A DNA stretch of 64,000 bases, taken from an uncultured Eubacteriales bacterium. Its GTDB lineage: Bacteria; Bacillota; Clostridia; Oscillospirales; Acutalibacteraceae. Below are positions 59,583 to 64,000 of this stretch, piece by piece. Under the pieces are notes generated by a model that did no database searches, was not told the origin of the DNA, and saw only the letters and a list, made by a program, of their open reading frames with translations. Made by a program: the position numbers and the translations under genes. The stretch lies in assembly GCA_958417225.1 (NCBI GenBank), contig CATZCM010000004.1, positions 1 through 64,000 of the forward strand, read 5' to 3'. The stretch's first letter is position 1, and each line of letters opens with the position of its first letter.

Positions 59583-60823
59583 AAAAATTTAATATAAATA
59601 CACTTTTTTTCAATAACAAGTTTCTCATTGTCTTTTCGGTTCTTATCGCATTCATAAGCTGGGTAGTGATAAAACTTGGGTCATCTGAATCCCAGGAAAG
59701 AATAATCAGCAATATTCCTGTCAACATTTCACTTTCCGATAATGCTAAAAATGACGGACTTAAAATTTTCGCCGGGGGTGACCGAACCGCAAGTGTAACC
59801 ATTAAAGGAAATCGAGTAATTTCTAGTATGCTCACTAAAGAAAATATTCGTATAGTTGCCAAACAGGCCTCCTCCACCATTATTTCACCCGGATCTTATA
59901 TGTTGGAACTCACAGCCGAAAAAGTCGGAAATATTTCCGATTTTGAATTTGTGGGGTCAGTTTCACCACACTTCATTAGTGTATCAGTCGACCGTGAAAA
60001 GTCTATCACACTAAAAATTCAAGACAAAATTAAATATACCTCTGACCCTGCATATTTCGCCGGAAGCACAAACCTTTCATCAGATACCTTAGTAATATCA
60101 GGTCCCGAAACCAAGATAAATAAAATTGTCCGTGCTGAAGTTAGCACATCCATTGACGGTATCCTGAAAAAAACGGAAACTGTAACTTTACCTGTAAACT
60201 TGTATGATTTAAATGATCAACTAATTTCACCGGATCAGCTTTCCATGAACGTAACTAGCGTAACCGCAACAATTCCTATACTGTACAAAAAAGTACTAAA
60301 CATAAACCCACTACTGAAAAATTTCCCTGAAAGTGCAGGTATAGCAAATTGCCTAAGTTTAGAACCTTCCACAATTGAAATCGCTGGCCCTGAAGATACA
60401 ATAAAAGATATGTCCAGCATAAATCTAGAAGAAATCAATAGCGTAGAAGTAAATTCATCAAATACATCATTTTCTAAACCTCTAGTACTGCCTGAAGGAT
60501 GTAAAAGTTTAAATAACTTATATTTTGTAAAAGTTCAAATAACAAAAAATCTAAGCCAAAAAATAATCAATGTAAATAACATCGTATTTTCTAATGTTCC
60601 CACTGGTAAAAACACAAAAGCATACACTAAAACTATATCTGTAACGGTAGTTGGATCACCCGGCGACTTAAAACAGCTAAACCCCGATAAGGTAACTGCT
60701 GAAATTGATATGGCGAATATTACCGAAGTAGGGGACAAAGAGGTCCCCGTTACCATAAAAGTCCCGGAAGAATACGGATGTTGGTCATATGGTAAATACA
60801 CCGCTAACATTGCTATATCTTAA
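59579..60823 (+). CDS. cdaR: CdaA regulatory protein CdaR (YbbR domains)
   Basis: 414 residues. One N-terminal TM helix (FLIVFSVLIAFISWVVIK), followed by about four YbbR repeats outside the membrane (e.g. VSGPETKINKIVRAEV-like and VVGSPGDLKQLNPDKVTAEID). It modulates CdaA. glmM, the normal third gene, is absent from this operon. Confidence 0.95.
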   Translation: MKKFNINTLFFNNKFLIVFSVLIAFISWVVIKLGSSESQERIISNIPVNISLSDNAKNDGLKIFAGGDRTASVTIKGNRVISSMLTKENIRIVAKQASSTIISPGSYMLELTAEKVGNISDFEFVGSVSPHFISVSVDREKSITLKIQDKIKYTSDPAYFAGSTNLSSDTLVISGPETKINKIVRAEVSTSIDGILKKTETVTLPVNLYDLNDQLISPDQLSMNVTSVTATIPILYKKVLNINPLLKNFPESAGIANCLSLEPSTIEIAGPEDTIKDMSSINLEEINSVEVNSSNTSFSKPLVLPEGCKSLNNLYFVKVQITKNLSQKIINVNNIVFSNVPTGKNTKAYTKTISVTVVGSPGDLKQLNPDKVTAEIDMANITEVGDKEVPVTIKVPEEYGCWSYGKYTANIAIS

Positions 60824-60841
60824 CTTCTACTCAATTTCAAG

Positions 60842-60888
60842 AAATCATACTGCAAAACCGCTTTCGGTATATGCAATATGATTTTTTA
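60842..60888 (+). terminator. Terminator after cdaR
   Basis: AAATCATA(c)TGCA pairs with TGCA(a)TATGATTT, then T run. Confidence 0.8.
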
Positions 60889-60907
60889 AGATTTCAATAT
60901 AAAACTT

Positions 60908-60946
60908 AAGCTTCAGGAAAATGTACTCTACAATCTCCTGAAGCTT
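60908..60946 (-). terminator. Terminator after the Nif11-like gene
   Basis: 11-bp stem AAGCTTCAGGA / TCCTGAAGCTT. On the minus strand AAGTTTTATATT follows. Confidence 0.65.
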
Positions 60947-60998
60947 TATGCTTTAAATTGCATTTTATATAAACTTCTTTCTTCTATAAGATAATAAG

Positions 60999-61205
60999 CT
61001 ACCTACAAACTAAATTACATCGATTATTTATAAAATTTTCTAAATCGTCTACTGAAAAATTAAAGCCATTTTTTTTAGCTACGTTCACAATGTGATGCAT
61101 CATACTATTTTCTGTTCTTCTGTTTTTCGAATAAAGCCTTTTACGAAGATTCGCATCCTTTCCAACAATCTTATAAAATTCCTCTATTCTTTCATTCAAT
61201 TCCAT
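60999..61205 (-). CDS. Nif11-like small peptide
   Basis: 68 residues from the ATG at 61205, with GGAGGTATAC upstream; the longer ORF has no ribosome site further up. MELNERIEEFYKIVGKDANL, LRKRLYSKN and NVAKKNGFNFSVDDLENFI follow the Nif11 pattern (short helix, 'Lr..l', then 'A...GF.fs..eL'). Nif11 domains serve as long leaders of RiPP precursors. Here the domain fills the whole protein, which ends NNRCNLVCR without a GG, so it may be a very short precursor or a stand-alone relative. No modification enzyme is nearby. Confidence 0.7.
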   Translation of the reverse strand: MELNERIEEFYKIVGKDANLRKRLYSKNRRTENSMMHHIVNVAKKNGFNFSVDDLENFINNRCNLVCR

Positions 61206-61804
61206 AAGTATACCTCCACAATCTTTTTTACTACACAAAATTATACGAAAAAAGCACCTTTTTATTACATTTATATTTATTTTTTTATTATAAATTTCCT
61301 TATTTTTTTCAGTGTGTATAATCAATCATGATTTACCACCTAATAATGTGAAAATAGACATCTAATTTCCTCTATTAATGTGCTTCTAATTTTTTGTAAT
61401 TGAGTAAAAATTTCAATTTAATTACGTAATAAAACTTTCACGTCACCGTGAGTATATTTAACACACAGCAACCCGATCATATTCAATACAGAACATTGTA
61501 CGTTTCACATATGTTATAATATTCTCTATACATAAATTTTTGGCTTATTATGACACCTTAGCCTTTTCAAGCATGCCTTTTAAGCAGTTTTTTCATCAAG
61601 TTGGGATTTTGATGCTTTTTAGTCCTCACAACCGAATCATTCAGGGTTCACCTCACAATGTACATCCTCGCTTTAGATCAATATTCTCAAGCAAACTTTC
61701 ACCACTAAGTAAACATGAACCATTAGGCACATCTACACAAAGACTGACTCGAGTATAAACTCTAGTCAGCCTTTTAACTTTCACAAAAGTATTACTTTGT
61801 CACC
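61206..61804. other. Gene-poor AT-rich region
   Basis: No ORF with a convincing ribosome site. A hairpin with terminator-like form (CTGACTCGAGT / ACTCTAGTCAG, one mismatch, 61744-61769) lies near its right end. A 43-codon minus-strand ORF (61653-61784) with no ribosome site is discussed in the findings. Confidence 0.5.
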
Positions 61805-61915
61805 CTACAAATTTCCTGGATCATCAAGATTAATTTCACCTGACGCTGTCATTATATCATCTGTTTCGAATTCAATTACCTCTACTTTTGGTGACACATA
61901 TTCTTCTCTTTTCAT
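61805..61915 (-). CDS. Short acidic peptide, 36 residues
   Basis: Starts MKREEYVSPKVEVIEFETDD and ends IMTASGEINLDDPGNL; strongly acidic, no Cys. GAGAAAGGA lies 10 nt ahead of the ATG. Similar short ORFs with a 'K.E.P.vEvIeFe.eDi.t.SG' pattern occur in many gut Clostridia, usually unannotated. Function unknown; a peptide precursor is one possibility. A hairpin follows 36 nt after the stop. Confidence 0.65.
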   Translation of the reverse strand: MKREEYVSPKVEVIEFETDDIMTASGEINLDDPGNL

Positions 61916-62068
61916 AATTACACAATCCTTTCTCAATTTGTTTTAAAAATATTTTTTGCCGTATTCACTTATCACGCTTTCGCAAAATGAATATAACAAA
62001 ATCTAATATGTAAACTAAAACTTGATCAACCTTATTTATGACTTACCAAAAATCAAATTTTAACTTAC

Positions 62069-62293
62069 TTAACGTTCTAGTTGAGATCGAGCAATATATC
62101 CTAACACAATTGGTGTATCATGTTCAATGTTGTACAACCATCGCTTTATGATATCATCCAATAAGTGCTTTAACGCAACGTATTTTTCGACCTCCTACAC
62201 TGTATTTAACATAACAACTACGCTACCTTCAAACTGAATAGATTTTAAATCCAAATCACATATATCACACAATTCCTTATTATTCTTAATCAT
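62069..62293 (-). pseudogene. Small ORF of 74 codons interrupted by an in-frame TAG at codon 33
   Basis: ATG at 62293 with AAGGTGAT 10 nt upstream, 30 nt after the stop of the repeat protein. The frame reads 32 residues (MIKNNKELCDICDLDLKSIQ start), TAG, then 41 further residues (EVEKYVALKHLLDDIIKRWL, ending GYIARSQLER) to TAA. Both parts look protein-like, so a CAG-to-TAG change is likely. Family unknown. Confidence 0.45.
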
Positions 62294-62322
62294 GTGAACA
62301 TTAATCACCTTAATAAGGCAGT

Positions 62323-64000
62323 TTAAGATTGTTTACTAGTTGCAGCTTTGTAATAATAGTACAACGCCTGCATAAAAAGCCTATCCCTAGGATTTGCACC
62401 AGACTCCTCATCATAATAAACAGCTGCAATATAGTCTAATGCCGATACGCTAACTGTAACAGTGTCTGTATTATTACTCCTTTCTATTTTAAAACTTATC
62501 TCACTTCCAAGATCACTCAGTGATATACTTTTTTCAAAATAGAATCCACCGTTAATCTTGTCCTGCATCAATTTGCTCCTATCTACTGTAAGATAACCTT
62601 TTGCATTTTTTGTTTGCTCAACATACAACCTACATTTTAATGAACCATCATTTTCTATAGTTAATCCATAATTTAACCTATCTATCTCCATTTTACTAAG
62701 TTTCGTTTCATCAAATTTTAGCAATGGTTCGCTACTCTTTTGCAATTTTTCAATATCAGCCGCCATTATAATTTTTTGTTGCATGTCCAGTGGCACACAA
62801 GCGTCTGGTTTTTTGCACCATTGTGATACACAACCTAATAAATAGACAGCTAAAACTGGATCTATTTTTCCCTCAGCAGCCAATTTATAAACATATGTTC
62901 TCACTGAATATGAAAACGAAATTGTCTCCATTTCATCTTCCGCAATCTTGAAACCAAAATTAACTTTTATATCTGAATTCACTTGATCTAGCCCTAGTAT
63001 ACATCTATATTGGTAATTTAACAATTTTCCACCATAAGTGAAACCCTTACTGCTCCGTTCTGGATCTGTATCTACTGTTTCACCATCAATACTACATTCA
63101 AAATTCTCAACCTTATCCACAGTGTAGAAATCAATGCAAATCTTACAATCATCTAGGTGAACACTTGCGTATATCTCACGGCCTTTAGGCTTTACTGGGC
63201 TTACCACACCGCTGAAAGACTCCGGCAATTCGTCACTTGCACCAACTCTAACTAACGCACGTGTATTGCTTAAAACATCAGCATCAAAGGCATCTTCACT
63301 AACTTTGTCCTTTAATGTTCCCTCAGATATCAGTAGTACATCATTCACATTCAGTGAACCTATAAAACCCGCTAATGCATCTCCTGTTATATCTTTTTTT
63401 GACAAGGCATTTGCACGAAGTACTCTGAAAACATCTCTCATACTTTCATCAAGAACTACCATATTTTCCAATGACTCCTCATTAATGCTCGCACCCTCAG
63501 AAAGAATCACAAAAGTGAAATTATTATTCAAGTCAACTTTTGATACACCTTTAGCTATCTTCGCTACGATATTTTTATTAGCTGCAAAGGCATCAGTCTC
63601 TAAAGCTATATTTGCACTGTTAATCTCAACATATGCTACATCTTTTTCCGCAAACGCTCTTTCTTTAACTACTACATCTCCATCAAATATGACATTTACG
63701 GGATTAAGCGCTGCAGGCAAATCGGATATCGTAATTTCACCCTCACTCCCATTAAAAGTCACATTCTGAACAGCAGACAAATCGGTGCTACCAAATGTGC
63801 CTTCCTTAATTTTAACATCTTTTTGGCTGGTAATGATCATTACACTGCCACGAACTTCCCACTTCAAATCATCAGATTCATCTTTAACTATTTCAGCTTT
63901 CTGGAGTTCATCTTTTCTTAGTGTTGGATAAAATTTTTCTCCTTTATTATTATCAATTTGGCTAAACCAAACAAATCCAAAACTTAACCCTCGCATATAT
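62323..64000 (-). CDS. BspA-like repeat surface protein, 5' end outside the window
   Basis: At least 557 residues. An ATG at 63996 gives MRGLSFGFVWFSQ, but there is no signal peptide, and the frame is open to the window end, so the true start probably lies beyond. Residues about 50-270 show irregular repeats with ikegtFgs.dLs, vVVKERAFAEKDVAYVEI and alETDAFAANK, as in BspA-type leucine-rich repeats. The rest is beta-rich with scattered Cys (DDCKICIDF, GCVSQWCKKPDAC). Likely a surface or secreted adhesion-type protein. No LPxTG is seen. Confidence 0.65.
   Translation of the reverse strand, partial: YMRGLSFGFVWFSQIDNNKGEKFYPTLRKDELQKAEIVKDESDDLKWEVRGSVMIITSQKDVKIKEGTFGSTDLSAVQNVTFNGSEGEITISDLPAALNPVNVIFDGDVVVKERAFAEKDVAYVEINSANIALETDAFAANKNIVAKIAKGVSKVDLNNNFTFVILSEGASINEESLENMVVLDESMRDVFRVLRANALSKKDITGDALAGFIGSLNVNDVLLISEGTLKDKVSEDAFDADVLSNTRALVRVGASDELPESFSGVVSPVKPKGREIYASVHLDDCKICIDFYTVDKVENFECSIDGETVDTDPERSSKGFTYGGKLLNYQYRCILGLDQVNSDIKVNFGFKIAEDEMETISFSYSVRTYVYKLAAEGKIDPVLAVYLLGCVSQWCKKPDACVPLDMQQKIIMAADIEKLQKSSEPLLKFDETKLSKMEIDRLNYGLTIENDGSLKCRLYVEQTKNAKGYLTVDRSKLMQDKINGGFYFEKSISLSDLGSEISFKIERSNNTDTVTVSVSALDYIAAVYYDEESGANPRDRLFMQALYYYYKAATSKQS

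Noticed and set aside
61540..61758. 72-residue plus-strand ORF
   Set aside because: No ribosome site and it runs through a terminator-like hairpin.

Overview
The window is AT-rich bacterial DNA from the class Clostridia. The evidence is a SCIFF peptide gene (six cysteines in 45 residues), RemA, RNase Y next to YmdB, a perfect CIRCE operator ahead of hrcA-grpE-dnaK-dnaJ, the pairs DUF2508-BofA-like and yajC-TIGR04086, and strong GGAGG ribosome sites with frequent GTG/TTG starts. It fits Oscillospiraceae-like Clostridia; genus cannot be told from sequence alone. No tRNA, 16S, 23S, CRISPR array, IS transposase or phage module was seen.

Layout. 1-4 kb: end of a DUF1703-type AAA/PD-(D/E)XK protein, a secreted protein ending in KDEL, DegV and a membrane-bound XRE regulator. 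4-15 kb (minus strand): queG-rsmA, a Cache-HAMP-PP2C phosphatase, ymdB, rny, a CNNM transporter, potA-potB and lysC. 15-23 kb: a class A PBP, then fmt-def-priA-rpoZ-gmk-remA read from right to left. 23-30 kb: nagZ, acpP, dacF, dcd, small membrane proteins, then yajC-TIGR04086-scfA. 30-35.5 kb: a lone 5S rRNA gene and the HrcA heat-shock operon. 36-38 kb: small plus-strand genes. 38-41 kb: rpmH-rnpA-yidD-yidC-jag, without dnaA beside it and with a palindromic insert between rpmH and rnpA.

41-47 kb is an accessory block: O-antigen-ligase-like protein, DegT aminotransferase, sugar transferase, then three plus-strand genes for short peptides with one double-glycine leader and different cores. The last two sit on direct repeats of about 725 bp. 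47-58.5 kb returns to housekeeping: glmM, ruvB-ruvA, an unknown duplicated-domain protein, ruvC-uppP, a polysaccharide deacetylase, plsY, der, DUF512 and rpmF. 58.7-60.8 kb is cdaA-cdaR. 61-64 kb is accessory again: a Nif11-like peptide, a 36-residue peptide, an ORF broken by TAG and the end of a BspA-like repeat protein.

How the genes fit together. Much of the core set serves envelope growth: PBP, DacF, UppP, GlmM, NagZ, PlsY, YidC and c-di-AMP synthesis. The rest covers translation, RNA decay, recombination and folding. The most unusual content is the small-peptide genes (three GG-leader peptides, SCIFF without its maturase nearby, a Nif11-like peptide, a short acidic peptide) and the secreted KDEL protein. 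These hint at peptide signalling, competition or close association with a host, but that is inference.
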